The position numbers and the translations under genes were made by a program. The notes beneath the pieces were generated by a model. That model had not been told where the DNA came from, made no database searches, and saw only the letters and a program-made list of their open reading frames with translations. From Chrysemys picta bellii (taxonomy: Eukaryota > Chordata > Testudines > Emydidae), in NCBI RefSeq assembly GCF_011386835.1, contig NC_088809.1:18754637-18818636 (forward strand): a DNA stretch of 64,000 nt, written 5' to 3'. How positions within the stretch are numbered: the stretch's first letter is position 1; every line of letters begins with the position of its first letter. This document shows, piece by piece, positions 36,901 through 47,800 of the stretch.

Positions 36901-39900
36901 GTTGAGATCCTGCTCTCTGTCTCCTCAGGGAAGGGAAGTGTTTAAAAGGTCTGCTGACTTTTCAGGAATTGGCGTGGCACTGACCACTACATAACTGCCT
37001 AGAAAGTCCCAGAGCCAGAACCTTCTCCCCCTTTACACACTGCTATCTTCCCACAAACCTCTTCTGCCTAAAGAATTAGCGAGTGTGGGGAAAGCATGTG
37101 GTGAATTCAGCTGGACTCAGATGATGCACTGCAAAGATGTCTTTTGGGAAGAGGTGCATAGATCCCAGAACTATGGGTGCCGGGGGTGCTGCCGCACCCC
37201 CTGGCTTGAAGGGGTTTCCATTATGTGCAGGGTTTACAGTTTGGTTCAATGGCTCTCAGCACCCCCACTCTACAAATTATTCCAGCCCCCTGAAGAAGTG
37301 TGGAAGTGACTGATGTAGGGGTTGGACGCCCAGCAAGGATAAGGGACCTATTACCTCTGCTGGCTATTGGAGCTCTCCTCAGGTGGAGGAGGTCTGTAGT
37401 TTTTGAGTCAAAGCAGCAGGCTTCCGCTCTCAGCTTCCCACGTGTGTTTGATGTATGGAGGAATTGTGTCGGCTGTATGCAGCGGTGGGTTTATGATGGA
37501 GGGAAGAGGAAATGCACATATTTGTGAATGGAAAACCTTCCTCTCTACTTCAGAGGACCTCCCTTGTAAATTGGCCCTGCACTTTGTCTCTCCTTTCAGC
37601 CAAAATGTATTTATACACCTTTTAACTGAGTGCTCCCTTTTGTATGCTTACATTTCCTTTCACTGTGAAGAAAAATAGTGCCTTGCAAGATATCTAAACA
37701 CTGTGTTTTGTTTCCTTTCCTTTTGTTCAAACTATTTAAGAATCTCCAAATCTTCCAGGCATATTTTGTGTTATTTCTTATAAAGTGTAGGTGTCAGTTT
37801 CACCTACGGTGAGGTAAATCACAGGAGTGGAGTAATCACCTGCTCACCCTGGGCATATCTGCTGGGGGAGGCATTGCTAAGTCACAGCGCTTGCTTGTCT
37901 GGTTCTTGGCAGGAGGACAGATTCATGCCCCCCGCTGCTGTCCGGCTCTGATTGGGGATCCTAAACAGAGCTTTGGCAGCTCCTTTTGCCCCATTCCACC
38001 ACACCAAGCGTCGTGTTATATGATCTGCTAACTGGACGAAGGCAGGCCTGGCTCAGGTCAGGGCATCGCATAGCTGGCCAGGATGACCTTCTATCAAATG
38101 AGCCTAATCACATAGAGCTGAATCATTGCACCCAAAATAAACAAAATAAAGCCCTTTGACACCTAAACCCTTGACCCTTCTGTGGGCTGGGCGCTCTCAG
38201 CTCTCACTTTTGTTTATTTTGGGTGCAATGATTCAGCTCTATGTGATTAGGCTCATTTGATAGAAGGTCATCCTGGCCAGCTATGTGATGCCCTGACTGA
38301 GCCAGGCCTGCCTTCGTCCAGTTAGCAGATCATATAACACGCTTGGTGGGGTAGAATGGGGCAAAGTCTGCCAGAGATGCAGGAGTTTCTACTTGGTGAC
38401 TTATGATGCCCCTTCCAGCCCTAGCTTCTGCAGCTGTGTCACATCTTTGGGTTGTTGGTATTTTTACTTAAAGCCCCAGCTCCTGGAGTCATGTGATTAT
38501 ACGAGACTGTCAGCTTGCTATTTTTTCACGTATGTTTTTAGCCCACATGGTTGCAGACAAAAACTTGGGAACCAGAAGCAAATAACAAGACATTAAAATA
38601 TATTACATTTTTTTAAAAATCTCATTATTTTTAAGATAATCTTGCATTTTTTTCTTGGGAGGATGGAGAGCTGACTTGTGATTTTCGAACACTTGGGGTT
38701 GGCCATACTGCCTCTGGCTGTGGTATCCGATGTGGTGAACCAAACAGAGTTGGGCCTGGTTAGTATGTGGAAAGGAGACCTTCAAAGAAAGCCTGGGGTA
38801 CTACAGGAAGTGAGGCTGGTTGATCAGTAAGTCGGCTCTTTCCTCTGAATCAGTGTTGAGCTAATGTTCCAGCATGGAGTTAGGGGGTATTGTGGTGTTG
38901 GGCTTAGGCTGTCTTTTTCAGAAGCGCCTTTACACTGAAGTCATGTCCATTAAAAATCCCATGGCACATTTCACAGAAATAGGGATGTTAGTCCCAGAGT
39001 TCTGTCTAATTCCAATTTAGGTAGTTACAGTCAAACGCCTGAAAATTTCCCCTTCCATCCCACATCATAATTTCTATTGGACAGAATATGCTCCTTCACT
39101 TCCCATTTTGAACTGATGTGCTGTGAGGTATTTAACAGCTGCCCATGCGCCAGAGAGGTAGCTGCATTACAGTGGTGGGTGAAGGTGTGATACGAGCATT
39201 TACTTAACTCCACGGTCCAGTCTGATCGCGCTATGCAGTTTATTTTTCCTCTCCTTTCACATCTCTGGGGTGGGTGACAAAGTGAGGAAGAGTCTATTTC
39301 AAACAGGTAAAGGAATTGTAAATTGACTGCGTCTTTTCCCCCCCCCCACTTTTTTCCCCATCTAGGTGGAGAATGGCGCTGAGTATATCCTGGAAACCAT
39401 TGACTCCCTCCAGAAACACTCCTGGGTGGCGGATATCCAGGACTGCATAGACCCTGGGTAAGGCTCACTTGAGGAAGCTGCCCTCCCTGTTTCAAAAAGC
39501 ACCTCTCCATCTCAGAAGAGGAAGGATTATCCAGTGGTTAGAGCACGGCCTGGGCCCGAGAGATCTGGAGTCAGTCCCTGCTCTGCCACAAATATTCTGT
39601 GTGACCCCCAAGGAAAGTCCTTTAGTCTCTTGGTACCTCAGTTCCCCATTTGTAACGTGGGGATAACAACACTGCTTCACCTCACAGGCGTGTTGTGAGG
39701 ATAAATCCATTACAAAGAATGGTGAGGTGCTCAGATAGAGAGAGAGAAAAATGAAAAAAGTCAACGATTTTTTTTCCACCCCAAAATGCTTTATTTTTTT
39801 TTAAAGCCCATTTTTTTCAACAACAAAATTTATTCATAAAAGGTTGGCTAGCTTTAGTCATTGAGTGACCCACCCATCTACTGCCCTGGCAGACTGGGAA

Positions 39901-42900
39901 CAGCTTTCGGATACAGCTGACTGGACGAGAAACACTGGTACTAACCAGCAGTCATCTCTGTGATGAAACAAGGTCCCTCACGCTCCCAGTGCTTGCGTGA
40001 CCCATTGCTGAGTGTGTGTTGGGGTCCCAATCTATGCCTGAGCCGCAGGGGATCTGAGCCGCAGGGGATCTGAGCCTGTTCCAGCCAGCAGCTATAGAGG
40101 CGTGTCTCTCTAGCTAAACCAGCTCATGTTTGTAGCTCTGGAGTTCCTAGTTTAAATCCCCAGTGTGTCAGCTAATATAGTGGACATCCTATAAGTGGGG
40201 GCTTATTTGTGACTGGAATCCCGGATGTCTTGCACACGCTCACCGGTGGGTTAGAGTCTGGTTCTGCTTGCAGTTGCAATTGGATACAGCGTTTGTCTTC
40301 ACACCCTCTCCTACGCTGTTGTGGAGTGCTACGGTTTAGACAGCTGCTGCGGGTTTCGCTGACAGGCAGTGATTCCTGTGTGTGCAGCCTACTGCCAGCT
40401 TGGTATGGTAGCTGTTAGGTTGCAAGATGCTGTTGAAGATGGTCTTAGTCTCACTGAGAGTTTGGGGGGGAGGGGAGGGGGTTTGACTCCTCAAAACATC
40501 ATGGAAAAGGTTAAAATACCTTAAAAAAACATCTCACAGTAGCAAATAGACTTATTTGCTTTGGTTTTAACTGCCTTTCTGCAGCATAAGGCTCCATCCT
40601 AATTCCAAACATGTCTGAAATACTAAGCTGTTCACGGGGGAGGGGGAATCCCCTGATGGCTCAGATGTGAAGGGAGGAACTGGGAAAGGGGGGGTCTGTT
40701 GGTTTTTATTGAATCCCTGTCTTGGGAGCACATTATACATGTCCTGCTCCGCTAGAGAGAGCAACCGGGAGCCCTCAGCTGAGAGCGCCCAGCCCACAGA
40801 AGGGTCAAGGGTTTAGGTGTCAAAGGGCTTTCTGGAGTCTAGAGGACCACGTTAATGCACTTTGGTCACTGCCCTGCAGCTTGTAAAGAGTGTTATCCAG
40901 GGGCTAAGGCAGTGGACGGGAGCCAGGACTCCTGGCTCTACCACTGCCATGCTCTGTGACTCTGACATCTCTGCGCGGCTCTCTCCCCATTTGCAATATG
41001 GGGGGCAAATACTTTGCCTCCCTCACGGGAGTAAGGGCCCCGATCCAGCAAACGGGCATGCACGTGCTTAACTTCCAGCACGTGAGCAGCCCTGCAGCCA
41101 TGCAAGGGACCCTGCGTGGGCTCGAAGCTAAGCACGGGCATAAGTATTTGCAGCATCAGGGCCCGGGTTTGTAGAGCGCTCTGGGATTTAACACACGGGC
41201 ACGCCCGGTGAGCACCACGAGTGAATTCTCATTCATCTTGTGTGTGCTGTGCTTGATCCTTTTGCCAAGGGTTTGAATTGGAAACCTCGTCAATGCCCTG
41301 TCAACACATTTTCTGCAGAGGTTTTTTTTTTTTTTAAGGGTTGCAGTTGAGTGACTCCGATTGCTGATTCATTCACTGATTACTAAATAATTCAGCAGCT
41401 CCCTCCCAAACAATTACTGCTAACACAAACCGCTTCCTGAGCTGCCTGCTAGCACGCGTCCTCCTGGTTCAGCTAAAGGCTGTTGCTCGGAGAGTAACGG
41501 AGACTGGAGGGCGCATCTCACCGCAATGGGGCAATCGGGAGCGTCCGGGCTAAAAATAGGATTTCAAGAGAGCGTGGCTTTTTGCATGACAATGACATCA
41601 GGCTAAAGGGGCGGGCACAGCTGTGACTGACAGGGGCAATCAGCCAATGGTCAGGGATGTGCACACGCATTGTTCCCATAGGGGGTCATTTGGTCAGACG
41701 TTCCCGCTGTTGGACTGGCTGTTGCCGTCACCCCAAGAGACCTTGTCTCCAGGTCCACCAGGCCTATCTTGCTCCCACTCCACCACCCCCATGTTAAACA
41801 TCAGCTCCTCCATCTCCAGATGGGTGTCCTCCACCTCTGGGGTTGGCCTGCCTTCATCTCTCCCACCTGCTCTGCTTTCCCTACCTGCCCCCATCTGTTC
41901 GGTCCCAGATGCTCTCTTTGAACTCCGCTTCCAACCCAAATGGCCTCCGAGTCACTGCCATTACTGGCCAGCATGGGAGCTTGGCCTGCATCCCAGGGAC
42001 TGGCAAGCCAGGCACAGCAGCCGTCTGGCTGAGTTGGGGCCCGTTGTTTCATGGCACAGATCCAGAGCACCCAACTGAGTGCACGGAGCTAGAATTTACC
42101 CAGAATTATAACATCAGTCAAATGAACCATGGTTCCTACATGAGAGTGGAAATTCTTCTCCGCCCACCCCGTCCCCGGTGAGGCGTGTGTCTGCAGAGAG
42201 TGACAGCCTGCATGTGACCATCTGCTCTGCTTTTTCCTCGCAGGGACAGCGGAGATGATATTGAACTTTCCTCCTGTGCGCAGGGAGCCTGCTTGCCAGG
42301 CAGGGTACCCTCCTGCAGCTGTGAATTTCTGGCCGATGGTAAGGACACCCGGAGAAAATCACCAGAAATGTTGGATTCAGATGTTGGTCATCTTGTGGTG
42401 TTGGGTTGGGTTTCAAGGCAATAACGCAGCTGACAGCAAAAGAAAAGGGATACTGGGGGTTGCAGAGGGCAGCCCAGGGCTAGGTCAAGGCAGCAGGTCC
42501 AAACCCCCCTTGCCAGTGATGAGTGGCCTATACTGCAGTCTGCCCCAGGGAGCGGGGGCTAGTTGGTGACTGGTAGTGTCCTAGTGCTGAGGCAAGGTGG
42601 GGATAGTGGGTGGGGGTTCCCCAGGGAGGGGAGACCCAGATCTGTGGGGTACTGCCAGGGGGCAGCATCCCAGTAATAGGGGCACCGGGTCCTGGGAGGG
42701 ACACGGGTGCCAGTAGAGGACAAGGTGGATCACCGGCCTGCAGAGGGTGCTCGAGAGGCTGGTAGAGCTAATTCCCTGGACAACCAGCAAGAGGCGCCGC
42801 AGGGGTGAGGCCGGACGTCTACACAGCCGCACAGTGAATGGCCTGTCTGAGACTGAACAACCCTCTCTGACTTCTAGAGGTTGTCCTTTCGGGGCAGGGT

Positions 42901-44806
42901 TGTAGCATGTTGGCAGGGTGATGTAGGGAAGGGTTAAAGTGGCTCTGCTTGGCTGGACCCATTCTCTGGGTAAATGGAAGACTGCAGTCTCTAGGATGAC
43001 CAGTCTGGCACGAACTAACCCTAAAACTAAACCAGCCAACTGTTTACCTTTCTCTCTCTAGTAGGAGCAGACCACATAGAGGACAATATACCAAGTCCGT
43101 TATTACTGAATGTGGTGCTGACAACATGGGGATTTTCTATAATATTTTTATGAATCCTCTGTTTGCCTCAGTTTCCCTTATATTTTGCATGGCTACCCAG
43201 TGGAGGGGGGTGGGAGGACTAAGTTGTCTCTGGGGGCAGGCTAAGAGACCTCGGGGTGTGTGTGTGTTTTTTACCTAGCTGCCTGAGCCTGAATGTGTCT
43301 CTAAAAAGGACTGGTCAAGGCTGATACTGTAGCAATAGAAAATTCAAACCTGTATCAACGGAAAACCCAGTCAATCAGACCTTGACCCCGGTAAGCAGTG
43401 ACCCCAAGGGAGATGGAGTTCCCCACCTCTCAGAGGGACGCTGAACAAAGACCCCAGCCTGAGAACAAAGGGCTGGAAGGTGTGAGGTGGGGGGATAACG
43501 TGTTGGCTTCTGGAGGAAGCTGGGAGCTCACTCACCTGGGAACAGGCTAAGGAAGGCAGACAGAGAGAGACAGAGCCGGAAAATGGAGTTTCACTTCAGC
43601 TTGGCTGGGGCTCTGGGCTAGCCAGACCGGGCTATGCTTTAACCCTCATTCCTCTACGCTACCCTAGAGACTTCCTCCGCTGTGGGTGACTAATAAACCC
43701 GCCTGTTTTGACAACACTGCCTGAGTGTCCCTGTCAATACGTGGTGAGGTGCATTAATCCCTGGTGGGTGGACAAGTCTCTACCAGGTGTCGATCTCAGT
43801 TGGACTCGCTGAGCAGAGCTCGCGGTGTGAAGCAGGAGTGTTGGCGCCCCCGAGGCTCAGTCTCGGGAGGCTGCGTGGCCTGCCCTGAAGGAGGAGCGAG
43901 ACCCCTTGGGGGTCTGGCCCACTGTGTAGAACTAATGAATGAAATTGTTTTTAATTGTTCACTTTATTAATGTAACACCATAAGTAAAGTTTTATGAATG
44001 AAACAATATTCATTCATAAAACCAGTTACCCCAATAACTGGCTAATTAACAATTAAGATGCTTGTTAAGAGCCATAGTTGTTCAGTCAGCTGCCTTTGTA
44101 AGTTTCACTATCAATCCAATTCCTGCTTAAATCACTGAGACTTGCACTGTTTCAGTATTGGAACTTCTGTTCACCATTTATTACACTTGCCTACAGTGTA
44201 ACTTCTGTTCACTGTTTGCCATATCGTAATTCAAACCCCATTTTAAAACACTTACTCCATTTTGTAAGGGCTTGCTGCAACCTTCATTTTTGCAAACCCT
44301 GCTATAATCTTATTAGTTTAGTTTAGATGTGTGAATGAGGTATGTATGGATGATGGAATCAACCTCCAGCCCCAGCCTGTCCTGATTAAATAGAGTTCAA
44401 ACACCAACGGCTGAAGAGGCAGACAAGAGCCCTAACAAAGTAAGGAGAATCCACCCTAAAAAGAAAAGGTACAATAAAAGGAAGATCAAAGCCCGGTCCC
44501 AGGCTGAAAGTCATGTCTGCAATTGACGGGTGATCAATCACCAAACCTGAAGGCAGCATGACACAGCAAGACCTATAGACTCTGGATTCAAACTAAAGCC
44601 TACAAAAAGGATGGGTGAGATGGAAAACTTTGGAGGAGGGTAACATTCTGCTGCCAACATGGAAGGGCATCGGTGCATGCCCAACAGAGACCCAGCTCGT
44701 CCTTGTGCCCGGCTTTCCTGGCCAGTTAGCCGCCACAAGCTACGAACCCAAGCTGCAAACTCAAGCAGGACTGGTAACTATGCAGCAGCTGCAGAACATC
44801 TGATGG

Positions 44807-44851
<45 letters not shown>

Positions 44852-47800
44852 GGTATTAGGTATAATGTGTGTATAAGGATTAAGATATTAGTTATTGGTC
44901 ATAAATCAAATTATCATAATAAATGTGGCATCTTTATCTTGTCCCTTTAATAAGATCCTGCTAGTTTTTATTGGTATAACAACTGAAGGGGTCCTCCAAG
45001 AAACTGCTCCAAAGTTGAGGGCATAGCACCGATCTGGTGGGTCCGAGACAGGTGCCTGTGGAGAGAAACTCTGAGCTTTAAGCCATTAAAGCCTGCATTC
45101 CTTTCAGGTGTGCAGAGGACTCCAGACAGATGTTCTGTGCTCGCCACCCACCCCACCACCCCAACCGCTGCCACTGTCATATCAGCCCCGCATGGCAGGG
45201 CCAGGGACTCCTCGGGGGAACACCTGGCCCACATACCACTGGAAAACTTCCTGCAGACCCTGGAGTCGCCAGCCACCAGCAGTCATTTAGCAGGTACCTG
45301 CAAGGCTCGGGGGGGGGTAAGGGGGAGGTAGCCACATTGGCCACCTTCCAGCTGATTTGCTGCATGTGACACAATTAATAGAAGAAAAGGGAAAAATCCC
45401 GTTGCAATGCAACGTGGGTCTCTTGAGCAAGCCCTGAGCAGAACTGCTGCATTCTGATTAGAGCGAAGGGTGTGAGGGGGAAGGGTGGAGGTGGCGAATT
45501 AAAGAAAGGGGTGTTCATGGGGACAGGTGTGTACATGAGGTGCCCATACATAGGGTGGGTGTGCCTGGTGTGGACCCAGGAATAATGCTGGTGGGGAGGT
45601 GGTGATGGGGAGGTTGTACAGGCAGGCCGGGAGGGATGAGTGCACTCAGTTCTAACCTTGCCCTGCTGCTCCCAGCCAGAAGAGCCCATTAGTTTAATAT
45701 AGAAATCCTCTTTCTGCCCTGCCCGGCCACTCTTTCAGTGGAATTGAGTGGAGCACCCAGTAGCCAGCCTGCTCAGATGTTATCTTCCCAGCATGACGTC
45801 CTGGTCCTGCTGGAATAGCCAGAACGTCCTCTGCCAGAGCCCTGCAGTCTATTCACTGTCGCTGCCGTCCCTTTCGAAAGACAAACATTTCCCTCTCTAA
45901 ACGGCCTTTCTTTTGCCCCTTTCCAACTGTACAGGGGACGAAAGCGAGACAGAAGCGGAGATCAACCTCTCAGATTTCCCCTGGTTCCACGGGACGCTGT
46001 CACGGATCAAAGCCGCCCAGCTGGTGCTCTTCGGTGGGACCAGGAGTCACGGTCTGTTTGTCATTCGGCAGAGTGAAACTCGACCAGGCGAATATGTGCT
46101 GACTTTTAACTTCCAGGGGAAAGCAAAGGCAAGTGCCATTGTGATGCTGATTATTTCATTGGTTTTAGAGCCCTAAACCCACCAAACCTAGCTGAATCCC
46201 GCCACGTGAGGGTCACCCCATCCCCATTACCCAGCCCGCTTACTTATACCCATGACTGTCTCTACCTCCCGTATGGGTGATAGACCCTCACCGTTTATCG
46301 ACTGTCTCCTGATCCCGCCCACCGGTTACCCACCCCTCATTGGAGACATTGCAGTGTGTATATACTATGTGTGCTGCCCAGCCCCAAAACACCAACATAC
46401 CCCCATACTCTGTATGTTACCCCCAATGACCAATAACTAACGCTTCAAATTTTCTGTATCGTTTATTTTTTTTAAATATTCTCTGCACTAGCAGCACTCC
46501 CCCACTGTTCTCTGATGCTATCCCTAGTTTGTCTTTCCACCTCTCAGTGTCACTCCTACATGTAGCGTGCAGGGAGCAGGACAGGGGGCCTGTCTGGCCT
46601 ACCTGTCTGATTACAGTGGGGCTTGGAAGCAGGATGGCTCTGCTGACTTCTAAAAAGATGCTCGGAAGTGTCGTTATTGACTGGGCTTTTTTGGGATTGC
46701 CGAGATCCCCAAACACGAATAATCCTCTGACCCTTGAAAATGCCTTTCATCCCAGAATGATGCACAAGGATCCATTCTATCTGTGGCTGAAATGTGGCCA
46801 CCTCTGCAGAGGACCCGTAGCAGCTGTTTAAAACACACGGCCATGCTGTATAACAAATTAGGACAGGAAGGGAAGAGAATGCTGTCTCCAAGTGGTTCTC
46901 TGTCTCTTTAGTTCTGTGCTGCATAAGGGGGAATGAAAAGAGCTAAAGTTTGTGTGGCCTTTTATTCAGAGGTCGGGATGGTCTGGTGGTTACCAGAATT
47001 GGAAGCACTGCACAAACTACTACTACCTCACTCTCTTCATTGTTAGATTTTAAAGCACTTTACAGAGGACGTCAGTATCATTAGCCCCTTTTTACAGATG
47101 GGGAAACTGAGGCACAGGGAGGGACATGACTTGCCTGAGGTCCCCCAGCAGGCCAATGGCAGAGTTAGAAATAGAACCCAGGTGTCATGAGTCCCAGTCC
47201 AGTGTGCAGTCTACTGGGCTACAACACTGCAGATCAGTTTTGCCCCCAGCTTCTCTAGGCAAAGCTCCCATTGATTTCAGTGGAAGTGACACCTTTGTAT
47301 GTGAAGGCAAGATGGAGACCTGTGTAATGAACAGGAATTAACTCACCATCACTGAAATGCAGCTATCTCTGGGGCGGAACGCTGACCCCTTTTAACAGGG
47401 CACAGAAATACTGAGTCAGTACGGAGGGTACATCGAGTCGATATACGTGTGCTACCTTTGTTTGAGCTAGCATGCTACAAATAGCAACATAGCTGCAGGG
47501 TAGCAGGATAGGCTAATGGCCTGAGTACGGGCCTAGGTCTCGGACGGGAGGGTACTCAGGGTGGCTAGCCCCTCCTGCCGCCTGCGCTGCCCCGGCTACC
47601 CTAATCAAAGCTAGTGTGCATATGTCTACCTCTAGCTGCAGTGAAGACCTCCCCAGAGCGATGTGAGGGACCTGGATCCAGTTGAAAGTGAGGAAGGGAT
47701 TGTCAGGTGGTTACCTGAATTGGAATGTAGCCAGGACACTGGGGCTACCAAACCCCTTGCGAAGGAAGCCTGCGGGGGCTCTAAAGGAAGCTGGATGTTA

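Larger units (their letters stand above)
32000..39365 (+). other. SH2B2: SH2B2 intron between coding exons 2 and 3
   Basis: 7.4 kb GT-AG intron. It holds a TTAA-flanked MITE (32413-32809), a Cry-type SINE (33373-33555), a MIR piece (about 33880-33985), a local duplication (35797 and 36974), the 160-bp inverted duplication (37985-38365) and a family A repeat (39095). No extra exon was seen. Confidence 0.9.
39458..42243 (+). other. SH2B2: SH2B2 intron between coding exons 3 and 4
   Basis: 2.8 kb GT-AG intron. It holds a MIR-like SINE (39515-39740), a two-and-a-half-copy 16-bp tandem repeat (GAGCCGCAGGGGATCT, 40039-40076), a family B SINE-like copy (about 40090-40190), the 55-bp source or copy segment (40777-40831), a MIR remnant (about 40905-41010) and a fold-back element (41034-41167). 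Confidence 0.9.
43111..44981 (+). mobile_element. LTR-like element with 6-bp target duplication, possibly composite
   Basis: Begins TGTGGTGCTGACAAC and ends TTATTGGTATAACA, with ACTGAA directly repeated outside both ends (43105-43110 and 44982-44987). There are poly(A)-type signals at about 43694 and 44920. The left 0.8 kb and right 1 kb look like two different LTRs, so a recombinant or nested pair is possible. Two adjacent hairpins lie at 43990-44041. No protein domain was seen. Confidence 0.55.
42339..45107 (+). other. SH2B2: SH2B2 intron between coding exons 4 and 5
   Basis: 2.8 kb GT-AG intron, mostly LTR-derived: an LTR fragment (42555-42815) and a composite LTR-like element (43111-44981) that contains a GT microsatellite. 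Confidence 0.9.

Noticed and set aside
40039..40076. CRISPR-like short direct repeats
   Set aside because: Two and a half contiguous copies of a 16-bp unit with no spacers, in a vertebrate intron.
41623..42078. 151-codon plus-strand open frame inside an SH2B2 intron
   Set aside because: Composition is Pro/Ser/Leu-rich with no domain or splice support; it looks like a chance frame.
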